Under the pieces are notes generated by a model. The model was given only the letters and a program-made list of their open reading frames with translations, was not told the origin of the DNA and searched no databases. DNA of 64,000 bases, taken from assembly GCF_002836475.1 (NCBI RefSeq), contig NZ_PJBJ01000028.1:124001-188000 (forward strand), given 5' to 3'. The translations under genes were made by a program, and so were the position numbers. Each line of letters begins with the position of its first letter. The first letter of the stretch is position 1. Positions 27,019 to 35,803 of the stretch are shown here, in pieces. Source of the DNA: Flavobacterium sp. ALD4. Lineage in GTDB: Bacteria > Bacteroidota > Bacteroidia > Flavobacteriales > Flavobacteriaceae.

Positions 27019-28296
27019 ATGAGTAAAGACATTATACTAAAAGCCGAAAATATCTCCAAGCAATACCGCTTAGGTCAAGTAGGTACAGGTACGTTAAGTC
27101 ACGACCTGAACCGCTGGTGGCATCAAGTGCGTGGCAAGGAAAATCCATATTTAAGAATTGGTGATACCAATGACCGCGCTACAAAAGGCGAAAGCGATTA
27201 CGTTTGGGCATTGCAAGACATTAATTTCGAGGTGGAACGTGGTGAAGTTTTAGGGATTATAGGGAAGAATGGCGCGGGGAAATCTACTTTGCTCAAGATA
27301 TTGTCACGGGTAACGGCACCCACTACCGGAAGCATCAAGTTTGGTGGTCGTGTGGCTTCTTTGCTCGAAGTAGGGACCGGATTTAACGGTGAAATGACGG
27401 GTCGTGAAAATATTTATTTGAACGGTGCCATCCTGGGAATGACCAAAAAAGAAATTACCTCGAAGATTGACGAAATCATCGATTTCTCGGGTTGTGAGCG
27501 CTATATTGATACGCCGGTAAAACGCTATAGTAGCGGTATGACGGTGAGGCTGGCTTTTGCCGTGGCTGCCTTTCTCGATCCAGAAATATTGATAATCGAT
27601 GAGGTTCTCGCCGTAGGTGATGCCGAGTTCCAGAAGAAAGCTATTGGTAAAATGCAGGATATTTCCAGAACAGGAGGAAGAACCGTTTTGTTTGTGAGTC
27701 ATAATATGGTCGCGGTACGCAGCTTGTGTGCAAGAGGGATTGTGCTGGAACAAGGCAAAGTAGTAATAGAAGGAAATATCGATAAAGTTTTAAACTTTTA
27801 TTTAAAATCTAATCTTAATCGAAATAGTTGGGAGGGAGAAGATGGTGATAAAAGCATGAGATTATTGGAAGTTAGAATTTCTAATGAAGAGGACGTTGAA
27901 ATTTTTAATAATACAGAATCGATTCAAATTGTAATGAGATTTGAACTAGGTGAAAAATTTAATGATGTTGTTGTAGGAGTAAATATATGCTCTACCAGTG
28001 GGAATCCACTTATAGGGCTTTTATATAATGACTATAATGATTACTGTGAAATAGAACCCGGTAGTTATGAAGTTTACTTTATTGTCCCTGCTTGTAGTTT
28101 GGCGATTGGTGATTATGAAATGCAATTTAACTTATCAATTCCACATGTTAAAAAATTTACCACAGAAAAATCTAATCTTAGATTCAGTATAAGTGCTGAT
28201 TCTGATTATGGCAACAAATTTTTTCTTGAAAATAATCAAAATTATAATTCTGTTTTAAGACCTAATTGGTTTGATAAAATTAAAAAAATAGATTAG
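27019..28296 (+). CDS. ABC exporter ATPase with C-terminal substrate-recognition domain (Wzt-like)
   Basis: Powers Wzm and selects finished O-polysaccharide chains. The N-terminal ATPase has Walker A GKNGAGKST (82-90), signature YSSGM (170-174), Walker B LIIDEVL (191-197) and the SHN switch (227-229). From about residue 255 a beta-rich extension follows, as in Wzt-C domains that bind the modified non-reducing end of the glycan. Base composition breaks sharply near position 27,780: the 60-base line 27,541-27,600 has 29 G+C, whereas 28,201-28,260 has 12. The ATPase half therefore looks core-like and the C-domain half belongs to the variable block. Confidence 0.92.
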   Translation: MSKDIILKAENISKQYRLGQVGTGTLSHDLNRWWHQVRGKENPYLRIGDTNDRATKGESDYVWALQDINFEVERGEVLGIIGKNGAGKSTLLKILSRVTAPTTGSIKFGGRVASLLEVGTGFNGEMTGRENIYLNGAILGMTKKEITSKIDEIIDFSGCERYIDTPVKRYSSGMTVRLAFAVAAFLDPEILIIDEVLAVGDAEFQKKAIGKMQDISRTGGRTVLFVSHNMVAVRSLCARGIVLEQGKVVIEGNIDKVLNFYLKSNLNRNSWEGEDGDKSMRLLEVRISNEEDVEIFNNTESIQIVMRFELGEKFNDVVVGVNICSTSGNPLIGLLYNDYNDYCEIEPGSYEVYFIVPACSLAIGDYEMQFNLSIPHVKKFTTEKSNLRFSISADSDYGNKFFLENNQNYNSVLRPNWFDKIKKID

Positions 28297-28310
28297 TACA
28301 GCCTATAAAG

Positions 28311-29102
28311 ATGAAAAGAATAATTAAAAGATTATTTAAATATTGCAAAAATCATTTGTCGTATCTTTCTTTTGAAAGAAAGCACGTTGACTCAATAAAT
28401 AAACCGGAAGGTGAAATTGTTTTATTTGAAAATAAATTTTTTTACCATCATGAGATGGCATTTTATAATACATATAAAGAGATTTTTGAAAAATGTATTT
28501 ATAATTTTAAAATAAATAACTCGAGTCCTATTATTATTGATTGTGGTGCAAATATGGGTTTGAGTGTTTTATATTTTTCAAAAAAATACCCTAATGCTGA
28601 AATTATTGCTTTTGAACCGGATGAATCCGTATTGCCATTCCTAGAAAAAAATATCCTATCACAAGATTTAAAGAATGTAGTATTGAATAAAAAAGCTGTA
28701 TGGATAGAAGAAACAGAATTAAAGTTTTATACGGATAATGGCCTTGGGGGAAGAGTTGAAAGAGTATTTGAGAACCAAAATCCCAAAATTGTAGAAACAG
28801 TCAGATTAAGAAACCTTCTATGTAAACCTATTGAAATGTTGAAAATTGATATTGAGGGCCCTGAATATATCATACTCAAGGATTGCGAAGATTTATTGTT
28901 TAATGTAAACCACATATTTGTCGAATACCATAGTTTTTTTGATGAAGAACAGCATCTTGATGATCTTTTATCTATTTTAAAAAGGCAAGGGTTTAGATAT
29001 CATCTCAAAGAATCGTTTTCGCGACAAAGACCATTTATTGATAATGTTCTTGTAAATGAAAAATTTGATATGGCAATTAATGTTTTCGCTTATAAAGGTT
29101 AA
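28311..29102 (+). CDS. FkbM-family methyltransferase
   Basis: SAM-dependent methyltransferase of the FkbM family, expected to O-methylate a sugar. The SAM-binding motif is IIIDCGANMGLSVLYFSKK near residue 80, followed by IIAFEPDESV, and the family-specific EMLKIDIEGPEYIILKD near residue 185. The 263-aa length is normal. It lies 14 bp after wzt. Because Wzt-C domains can recognise methylated chain ends, this enzyme is a good candidate for making the export cap; that link is inferred from position. Confidence 0.85.
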   Translation: MKRIIKRLFKYCKNHLSYLSFERKHVDSINKPEGEIVLFENKFFYHHEMAFYNTYKEIFEKCIYNFKINNSSPIIIDCGANMGLSVLYFSKKYPNAEIIAFEPDESVLPFLEKNILSQDLKNVVLNKKAVWIEETELKFYTDNGLGGRVERVFENQNPKIVETVRLRNLLCKPIEMLKIDIEGPEYIILKDCEDLLFNVNHIFVEYHSFFDEEQHLDDLLSILKRQGFRYHLKESFSRQRPFIDNVLVNEKFDMAINVFAYKG

Positions 29103-29174
29103 ATACATAGGGTAATGTTTTGTTGAATTTTAGATATGTCTATATCAAATTCATTTATATAATAAATTTTTTAA

Positions 29175-29981
29175 ATGGGAAATATTAATTCTAATTGTCG
29201 TGTAACTTTTGAAATTAAAGTCTATGAAAATGATTGGAAGTATATTTTGATGGGAGATTTTCTTGAAAAAATAATATCCAATTGCAATCATTTTTTTTTT
29301 AAGAAAGTAGTATATATTAATAATGTTAATAATCTAAAAGAAGTACTTAAATACGCAAAAATAAAAGTCGATGAAGGCGTAATTGATGAATTTTATATAG
29401 TAGATGATTATGCAGAAAGTGCATTAAAACATTTTGATTTAGATGAAAACTCTTTTAATGGGGGGTATAATTATTCTATTTCAGAATTAGTTGGCATATA
29501 TTTATGCGAAACTGATTTTCTTTTGCATTTTTCAAGTGATTCGTTTATGCTTAATTCAGATTTTGATTGGATATCTGATTCAGTTAATATGCTAAGTTTA
29601 AATGAAGAATACCTTGTTGCAAATCCTATCTGGAATGGAAAAATTGAAGAAGTGGAAGCAGAGTCTTTTTTTGAAAGCGATAATTTTTTTGTTAGTTTTG
29701 GCTTTTCAGATCAATGTTATCTAATTAAGGTAAAGCAATTCAAAGATAAAATTTATAATCAAACTAATAAAGATTCTGAAAGATACCCCGAGTATGGAGG
29801 TGAATTATTTGAGAAAAAAGTTGATAGTTTTATGAGAAATAATAATTTATTTAGAATTATTCCTAAATACGTATCTTATTTTCATATTAATTATCCTAGA
29901 AATTTATTTTTATATAGTTTCAATGCATATGTTTATTATATTGTTAAAAAAAGACTAAATATTAAAGGAATGAATAAATGA
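29175..29981 (+). CDS. putative glycosyltransferase-like protein of unrecognised family
   Basis: A 268-aa protein with no family I can name. It begins with a VTFEIKVYENDWKYILMGDFLEKII strand-helix, has DEFYIVDDYAESALKHFDLDENSF and CETDFLLHFSSDSFML, where SDS could stand in for a DxD motif, and ends with IIPKYVSYFHINYPRN. The alternation fits a GT-A-like domain, as does the position in a run of transferase genes. It overlaps the next gene by 4 nt (ATGA) and is probably its functional partner. Very A+T-rich. Confidence 0.5.
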   Translation: MGNINSNCRVTFEIKVYENDWKYILMGDFLEKIISNCNHFFFKKVVYINNVNNLKEVLKYAKIKVDEGVIDEFYIVDDYAESALKHFDLDENSFNGGYNYSISELVGIYLCETDFLLHFSSDSFMLNSDFDWISDSVNMLSLNEEYLVANPIWNGKIEEVEAESFFESDNFFVSFGFSDQCYLIKVKQFKDKIYNQTNKDSERYPEYGGELFEKKVDSFMRNNNLFRIIPKYVSYFHINYPRNLFLYSFNAYVYYIVKKRLNIKGMNK

Positions 29982-30835
29982 TTAATGTAGGTTATTTATT
30001 GTCATATGATTATAATATGTTTTTGACATCAGTAAAACAGTTATATAACTATGTAGATATGATTGTTGTAGGGATTGATGTAGAGCGAAATACATGGAGT
30101 GGAAATCAATTTGAAATTCCTGATTCTTTTTTTGATGAAATTAAGGCTTTTGATCGAAGAAATATTATTAAATTTTATTTTGATAATTTTTATATACCCT
30201 CTTTAACTCCCATGGAATGTGAATCAAGGGAAAGAAATATGGTTTTAAAAAAACTAGGATATGGTTGGAAAATCCAATTGGATGTTGATGAATATATATA
30301 CGATTTTAAAGTAGTCGCTAAATTTTTAAACAAATATTGGTATTTAAATTTATTTCCTAAAATTACACCAATTTGTATTCAAGGGAGATGGATTACCCTA
30401 TACAAAGAAGTGTCAAATGGTTATTTATTTATTGATAATAAAGAGTTTTTCCCTTTTATTACAAATCAATCCTATAATGTACATACTAGAAGTAATAAGG
30501 AAATTAGGAATCATTTTTCAAATATAAATGTGATTCATCAATCATGGGCAAGATCTGAAGATCAAATTCAAGATAAAATTACAAATTGGGGACATAGAGA
30601 TGATTTTGATACTCAAAATTATTTTGAGTTTTGGAAGTCATTATCGGCGTCTAATTACTCTACAGTTAAAAACATTCACCCAATTACCCCAGAAGAATGG
30701 AATGAATTGTCTTTTTTACCAAGTGATTCCATTAATGATTTTATTGCTAAGTATAGTTTAAATCATTCACAAAACATTATCAATATTGATTCTAAGAAGA
30801 TGTATAAAGCATTACTAAATAAATTCATTAAATAA
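29978..30835 (+). CDS. putative glycosyltransferase-like protein (GT-A-like)
   Basis: A 285-aa protein resembling atypical family 2 transferases. It has INVGYLLSYDYNMFLTSVKQLYNYVDMIVVGID at the N-terminus and WKIQLDVDEYIYDF with a DVD motif near residue 95, then INVIHQSWARSEDQIQDKITNWGHRDDFD, which recalls the His-containing C-terminal part of glycan transferases that read 'H.w.R...qi..K..nwgH'. It overlaps the previous gene by 4 nt and the next GT2 gene starts directly after its stop. No signal peptide or membrane helix was seen. Donor unknown. Confidence 0.6.
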   Translation: MINVGYLLSYDYNMFLTSVKQLYNYVDMIVVGIDVERNTWSGNQFEIPDSFFDEIKAFDRRNIIKFYFDNFYIPSLTPMECESRERNMVLKKLGYGWKIQLDVDEYIYDFKVVAKFLNKYWYLNLFPKITPICIQGRWITLYKEVSNGYLFIDNKEFFPFITNQSYNVHTRSNKEIRNHFSNINVIHQSWARSEDQIQDKITNWGHRDDFDTQNYFEFWKSLSASNYSTVKNIHPITPEEWNELSFLPSDSINDFIAKYSLNHSQNIINIDSKKMYKALLNKFIK

Positions 30836-31768
30836 ATGTTAGCAATAGTTATTCCTTACTATAAAAGTACTTTTTTTGAGGAAACTTTAGCATCTTTAGC
30901 TAAGCAAACTAATAAGCATTTTAAAGTTTATATTGGTGATGATGCTAGTCCGGATAGTCCTGTTTTTGTGTTAGATAAATATAAAGAAAAATTTGATTGT
31001 GCGTACCATCGTTTTGAGGTTAATTTTGGTGGAATATCTTTAACCCAACAATGGGAGCGTTGCATAGATTTGTCTGAAGATGAAGAGTGGCTTATGATTT
31101 TAGGTGATGATGATGTACTGGGAGAAAATGTAGTTGAAGAGTTTAATGCTTTTATACAAGACAATAAAAGGGATGTCGATTTAATCCGGTTTAATCTTAG
31201 GGTTATAGATAGCGATGGGAAATTTCAAAGTGATAATTTTGAGCATAGGATTAATGAATCTGCAAATGATTTATTAGAAAGAATGTTTTTATTAAAAGAA
31301 ACTATTACAGCGAGTGAATTTGTGTTTAGTAGAGCTATTTATAGTCAGAACAATGGTTTTGTCGATTTTCCACTAGCTTGGTTTTCGGATTATGCAACGT
31401 GGTTAGTTTTTAGCGAAAAAAAGGGTTTTTGTAATATTAAACAGGCTACCGTTTATTGGAGGCTAAGTGGTATTAATATATCTTCTCAATCATCTAATTT
31501 GAGTGAAATTAAATTAAAAGTAAAAAGTTTGTTTTTGTTTATTCATTTTTTGCAAGTTCATTTTCGGATTGATTCAAATAAGTTAAAAAAATTTACTCAT
31601 GCTAAATTACATGATCTTTTGTGTAATATTCCTTTTTTTCAAAGTGCAAGGATTTTAAATGGAGAATTTTTTAAGTTTAAATTCAATAAAATAATTGTAT
31701 TTGAATTTATTTTTAAAAAAATTAAAAGAAAAACAGTAAAAACTTATGAAGGTATTTGTGCCACATAA
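30836..31768 (+). CDS. family 2 glycosyltransferase
   Basis: GT-A transferase with LAIVIPYYKSTFFEETLASLAKQ, VYIGDDASPDSP, FNFGGIS-like text in VNFGGISLTQQWERC, and EEWLMILGDDDVLGENVV carrying a DDD metal site. DFPLAWFSDYATW takes the place of the usual ED acceptor motif. The 310-aa length is normal. The start codon follows the previous stop with no gap, and its 3' end overlaps the next gene by 23 nt, so the genes are translationally coupled. Confidence 0.85.
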   Translation: MLAIVIPYYKSTFFEETLASLAKQTNKHFKVYIGDDASPDSPVFVLDKYKEKFDCAYHRFEVNFGGISLTQQWERCIDLSEDEEWLMILGDDDVLGENVVEEFNAFIQDNKRDVDLIRFNLRVIDSDGKFQSDNFEHRINESANDLLERMFLLKETITASEFVFSRAIYSQNNGFVDFPLAWFSDYATWLVFSEKKGFCNIKQATVYWRLSGINISSQSSNLSEIKLKVKSLFLFIHFLQVHFRIDSNKLKKFTHAKLHDLLCNIPFFQSARILNGEFFKFKFNKIIVFEFIFKKIKRKTVKTYEGICAT

Positions 31769-32795
31769 AAAAGATAGAAATGTTTATTTTGATGAAATTA
31801 TTTCAAATTCTAATTGTAATTTCATCTTTGGGAATTTAAAAGAATATAATACGAAATATGATATTGTAAATATACAGTTTCCAGAATCTATTTTTGATTG
31901 GATTTTACCAAATGAGCACCAATTAAAGGACTTTGAGAAAGTATTAGTATTGTGGAAGCAACATTCAAAAGTAGTTTTGACATTGAATGATTATGAATCC
32001 CATTATGATAAAAAGAATGAATTTATAGGCTTATTTAAGTTGATACAAGAATATGTTGATGGTGTTATTCATTTAGGGAACTATTCATTAGAAAAATATA
32101 AACATCTTTTTTCTACTCATTGTAAACATACCGTAATATATCACCCATTGTATGAAAGCCTAATTTATGATTGTAAAACTGCGGATTTTCAAGGTAGATT
32201 TCAATTAAATTTTCAGGATAAATATGTTGTTGCAGTTATAGGTTGTATCAGATCTATTGAAGAAGTAAAATTAATTTTTAAAATTTTCAAGAAAATTCCT
32301 GTAAAAAATAAATTATTAATAATTCCCAATATGTTTCAATTTGTAAACATGCCTACTTTTTTTCCTTATCGTTTTAGGAAAACGTATAATAAAGTGGCAG
32401 AGAAAATATTTTGCTATCCTCTGCATAAGAGCCAGTATTTTTTCGGCTATAAGTTTTTAGATTATAGCTATATGGTAGATTTAGTGAAAAAATCGTCATT
32501 GATGATAATACCACGAATAAAAAACCTGAACTCAGGAAATCTATTTTTGGGGTTAACTTTTGATAAACCAATGATAATACCTAAAATAGGAAATTTAACA
32601 GAAGTTGCAGATTATTTCAATTTTCCAGTGTTGGATATCGAAGAAAAGAATTATGATGAGTTGTTTAGTAGGTTATTAGATTTGAAAAAGAAGAAATATT
32701 TTAATTCAAAAATTTATTTTGAGAAGAAAAAAAAATTTAATGCTAATGTGATAGCACATGAATATGATGTTTTTTTTAAAGTAGTAAATAACTAA
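31746..32795 (+). CDS. putative GT-B fold glycosyltransferase
   Basis: A 349-aa protein with the two-domain pattern of GT-B enzymes: an N-terminal half with KYDIVNIQFPESIFDW, KVVLTLNDYESHYDKK and DGVIHLGNYSLEKYK, and a C-terminal half starting near YVVAVIGCIRSIEEVKLIFK. In GT4 enzymes the EX7E pair follows; here the equivalent region is SSLMIIPRIKNLNSGNLFLGLTFDKPMIIP, with Asn where the first Glu would be. It is therefore a divergent or atypical member. It overlaps the preceding GT2 gene by 23 nt. Confidence 0.68.
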   Translation: MKVFVPHKKDRNVYFDEIISNSNCNFIFGNLKEYNTKYDIVNIQFPESIFDWILPNEHQLKDFEKVLVLWKQHSKVVLTLNDYESHYDKKNEFIGLFKLIQEYVDGVIHLGNYSLEKYKHLFSTHCKHTVIYHPLYESLIYDCKTADFQGRFQLNFQDKYVVAVIGCIRSIEEVKLIFKIFKKIPVKNKLLIIPNMFQFVNMPTFFPYRFRKTYNKVAEKIFCYPLHKSQYFFGYKFLDYSYMVDLVKKSSLMIIPRIKNLNSGNLFLGLTFDKPMIIPKIGNLTEVADYFNFPVLDIEEKNYDELFSRLLDLKKKKYFNSKIYFEKKKKFNANVIAHEYDVFFKVVNN

Positions 32796-32799
32796 ATAA

Positions 32800-33717
32800 A
32801 TGTATCCATTAGTTTCAATCATCATTCCGTGCTATAAACAGGTGCAATACTTGGACGAGGCATTGCAATCTGTTTTGAATCAAACTTATGAAAAGTGGGA
32901 GTGCTTGATTATTAATGACGGAAGTCCTGATAAAACAGAGGAAGTAGCTATAAAATGGGCAGACAAGGATTCACGTTTTATTTATTTATATAAAGAAAAC
33001 GGAGGTGTAAGTAGCGCCAGAAATTTAGGGATTGAAAAAGCCAAAGGGGAGTACCTTCAGTTTTTGGATTCTGACGATGTCTTAGATGACAAAAAATTAG
33101 AGTTATCATTGCATCAAATGGAATCGCATAAAAATGATAATGTAAAAATAGTTATTTCTAACTTCAGAATGATTGCAGATAGTCCAAGTGTTTCATCACC
33201 GCCATTTTGCGTTTTAGATAAAGATTTTTTCAATCTCGAAGGGTTCTTGTTTCAGTGGAATGTTTCTTTTTCGCTTCAAATACAATGTGGTTTTTTTGAT
33301 GCTGTATTATTTGAAAATATTCGTTTTCCTGAGGATCTTTCAGCGCAGGAAGATTGGGTAGTTTGGGTTAGTTTTTTTAAAACTGGATGTAATGCGAGAT
33401 ACATCGATAAACCTTTAGCTTATTATAGGATTAACCCCAATAGTAGAATGTCAACTATTGGCATTGATGATAATAAACTAAAAGTATTAGGGAGCTTTAA
33501 GAAGATACTTAATTATGATGAATATTATAAATTTTCTTTTAATTTGATTTCAAGAGTTTATGAGTCAAATGAGGATTTTAGAACAAAATTAAAACAGACT
33601 CGTAAATCTAATAGTTATCAGGCTGGTTTAATGGTTAAAAAGATATTGAAAAAAATGATGTTACTAAAGTTATCAAAATCGTTCTTTAAAAGACTACTTC
33701 GATTTAAAGGAAAATAA
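32800..33717 (+). CDS. family 2 glycosyltransferase
   Basis: Standard GT-A transferase: PLVSIIIPCYKQVQYLDEALQSV, ECLIINDGSPDKTEEVA, NGGVSSARNLGIEKAKGEYLQ, LDSDDVLDDKKLEL with the DSDD metal site, and LSAQEDWVVWV with the catalytic ED. The 305-aa length is normal. It is the first of three consecutive GT2 genes that are coupled by 1-nt and 4-nt overlaps. Confidence 0.9.
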   Translation: MYPLVSIIIPCYKQVQYLDEALQSVLNQTYEKWECLIINDGSPDKTEEVAIKWADKDSRFIYLYKENGGVSSARNLGIEKAKGEYLQFLDSDDVLDDKKLELSLHQMESHKNDNVKIVISNFRMIADSPSVSSPPFCVLDKDFFNLEGFLFQWNVSFSLQIQCGFFDAVLFENIRFPEDLSAQEDWVVWVSFFKTGCNARYIDKPLAYYRINPNSRMSTIGIDDNKLKVLGSFKKILNYDEYYKFSFNLISRVYESNEDFRTKLKQTRKSNSYQAGLMVKKILKKMMLLKLSKSFFKRLLRFKGK

Positions 33718-34640
33718 TGGCAAAACTATCTGTAATTATACCAAGCTACAACCATGCTGAATTTCTCATGGAGCGTTTAGAAAGTATTTATAATCAAACT
33801 TACAAAGATTGGGAAGCGATTATTATAGATGATCAATCGATAGATAATAGTGTAGAATTTATAACAAAATTTATAGATAAAAATCCAAAATTTAAAGTAA
33901 AACACTTTATTGTTAACGATAAAAATTCGGGAAGTGGATACTATTCTTGGCATAAAGGAATTGAACTAGCAGAAACAAAATACATTTGGATTGCAGAAAC
34001 CGATGATTATTCTGAACCAACTTTTCTCGAAGAATTAGTGTGTATTTTAGATCAAAACGATAAAATAGCTCTTGCGTTCTGCGGAAATAATTACGTTGAA
34101 AAGGATGAAATTATTTATGATTCAACTAACAGAATAAAAGATTTAAATGTTGAAACAGGAGAGTGTAAAGTTATTGATAATAAAGTTTTTTTAAATCGAA
34201 TGCCTTTCAATACTTATATAACAAATGGAAGCAGTGTGGTTTTTAGAAAACCTAAATTCGAAATCCCTAAAGAATTATTTACAAATAGATTATGTTCCGA
34301 CATTTTTCTCTGGTCTTACTTGTTGCAAAGCAGTTCAGTTGTATTTCTAAATAAAAATTTAAATTTTTTTAGGAGACATGAGGGATCCACGTCTTCCTAT
34401 TTGCAAAAGAATAAATTAGAAACTATCTATTATGAAAAAGCGAAATATTTAAATTATTTTGCTCAAACCGAAAAGTACGACCAATTTATTGATCATTATC
34501 TAAAACACTATATTTGGAATCATAAAAAAGAGTTTCTAAATACTTCAAGTATTCAAAAGATTCAAACTGACAAAAATTTAAAAGTTCAATATTTTTATAG
34601 ATTGATTTTGTTTCTTGTTTTTAAACTCTTGAAAAAATGA
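33717..34640 (+). CDS. family 2 glycosyltransferase
   Basis: GT-A transferase with KLSVIIPSYNHAEFLMERLESI, AIIIDDQSIDNS, DKNSGSGYYSWHKGIELAETKYIWIAETDDYSEPTFLEEL, where ETDD is the metal site, and LCSDIFLWSYLLQ in the acceptor region. FFRRHEGSTSSYL provides the late conserved His. The 307-aa length is normal. Its ATG shares one base with the previous stop (TAATG) and its own stop overlaps the next start by 4 nt. Confidence 0.88.
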   Translation: MAKLSVIIPSYNHAEFLMERLESIYNQTYKDWEAIIIDDQSIDNSVEFITKFIDKNPKFKVKHFIVNDKNSGSGYYSWHKGIELAETKYIWIAETDDYSEPTFLEELVCILDQNDKIALAFCGNNYVEKDEIIYDSTNRIKDLNVETGECKVIDNKVFLNRMPFNTYITNGSSVVFRKPKFEIPKELFTNRLCSDIFLWSYLLQSSSVVFLNKNLNFFRRHEGSTSSYLQKNKLETIYYEKAKYLNYFAQTEKYDQFIDHYLKHYIWNHKKEFLNTSSIQKIQTDKNLKVQYFYRLILFLVFKLLKK

Positions 34641-35500
34641 TTTCACCACTAGTCTCAGCTATTATACCCACATATAATCGAAAAGAATATCTCGGAAAAG
34701 CTATTCAATCTGTGGTTGATCAATCCTATGAGCATATTGAAATAATAGTAATTGATGATGGTTCTTACAATAATTATGCAGAATCAATTTGTGCTCAATT
34801 TTCAAATTGCAACTATTTTTATAAAGAAAATGGGGGGTTATCATCCGCCAGAAATTATGGAGTGAATTTGGCAAAGGGTGAATATATAGGTTTTTTGGAT
34901 GATGATGATTTATGGGAAAGTTCAAAAATTGAAAAGCAGGTAAAAGTGTTGCTTGAAAACCCTTCAATTGACTGTGTCCACTCTTCCGCAGCCGTAGTTG
35001 ATAAAAACGGGAGTCCAACAGGTGATATTATAGGTGCAACACAAAATAAAGTACATAAACGTTCTGGTTATGTCTTTTGGAATGCACTTGGAACTTGGGT
35101 CGTAAAGTCACCAACTCCTTTAGTCAGGAAGAAAGTGTTTCAGCCCGATTTACTCTTTGATGAAACCATTAAAGTAGGTGAAGATGTAGATTTTTATCAG
35201 CGGATGTTTTACAGGCATAAAGTGTGTTATATCAATGAACCTTTAGCATTTTATAGAGAATATAATAATAAAGAAAGACTTTCGGTACAAAGAGAGAAAT
35301 ATGTTGGGATAGAAAAAAAGATGTATGCTAATTTTAAAAGAATGAAAATAAAAAATCCGTTTATTTTATATTTAATCGCAGTTAAACTTTTAGAAAAAGC
35401 AATCAAAAAGAATAATTCTTTATATTTTGTTGAAAAAAAAACAATCTCAAGAATAAATATTTATTTTCGACCTCGTTATTTTTTGAATCGGTATTTTTGA
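34637..35500 (+). CDS. family 2 glycosyltransferase
   Basis: GT-A transferase with PLVSAIIPTYNRKEYLGKAIQSV, IIVIDDGSYNNYAES, NGGLSSARNYGVNLAKGEYIGFLDDDDLWESSKIEKQV (DDDD metal site) and IKVGEDVDFYQRMF, the catalytic ED region. The 287-aa length is normal. It ends the three-gene GT2 run and is followed by a 300-bp gap without genes. Confidence 0.9.
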   Translation: MISPLVSAIIPTYNRKEYLGKAIQSVVDQSYEHIEIIVIDDGSYNNYAESICAQFSNCNYFYKENGGLSSARNYGVNLAKGEYIGFLDDDDLWESSKIEKQVKVLLENPSIDCVHSSAAVVDKNGSPTGDIIGATQNKVHKRSGYVFWNALGTWVVKSPTPLVRKKVFQPDLLFDETIKVGEDVDFYQRMFYRHKVCYINEPLAFYREYNNKERLSVQREKYVGIEKKMYANFKRMKIKNPFILYLIAVKLLEKAIKKNNSLYFVEKKTISRINIYFRPRYFLNRYF

Positions 35501-35803
35501 TACTTACTAAGCTAATTAGATTGACAAGTAAATTTGTAATTATTGCATTTTACTATGAAGTTTATGTTAAAATAGTCTTACTATACTTGATATATAGAGT
35601 GTGAAAAGTAATTAAAAATCCCCAATAATTTTGTAATACATACTAATAAAACCAGAGTTTTTTTTTATATTAAAAATCAAAAGCCGCATTGTAGAATAAT
35701 TAATATAGAAATAATTATAAATAGGATGCCTATCAACATTGTTGTAGAAAATGTTTTTAATTTAGGAAAGTTATATTATTCGCAAAAAGCAAACTAAAAC
35801 CAT
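35501..35803. other. 303-bp gap inside the variable block, no gene recognised
   Basis: Strongly A+T-rich spacer. The only open frame of note is a 23-codon one beginning at the ATG near 35,727 (MPINIVVENVFNLGKLYY), which stops just before the next gene and resembles nothing definite. No terminator hairpin or TAnnTTTG box was convincing. Because neighbouring genes in this block usually touch or overlap, the gap may mark a junction between two inserted gene groups. Confidence 0.5.

Noticed and set aside
27304..27753. 149-codon open frame on the - strand inside wzt
   Set aside because: It is antisense to the highly conserved ATPase domain and resembles no protein; shadow of the real gene.
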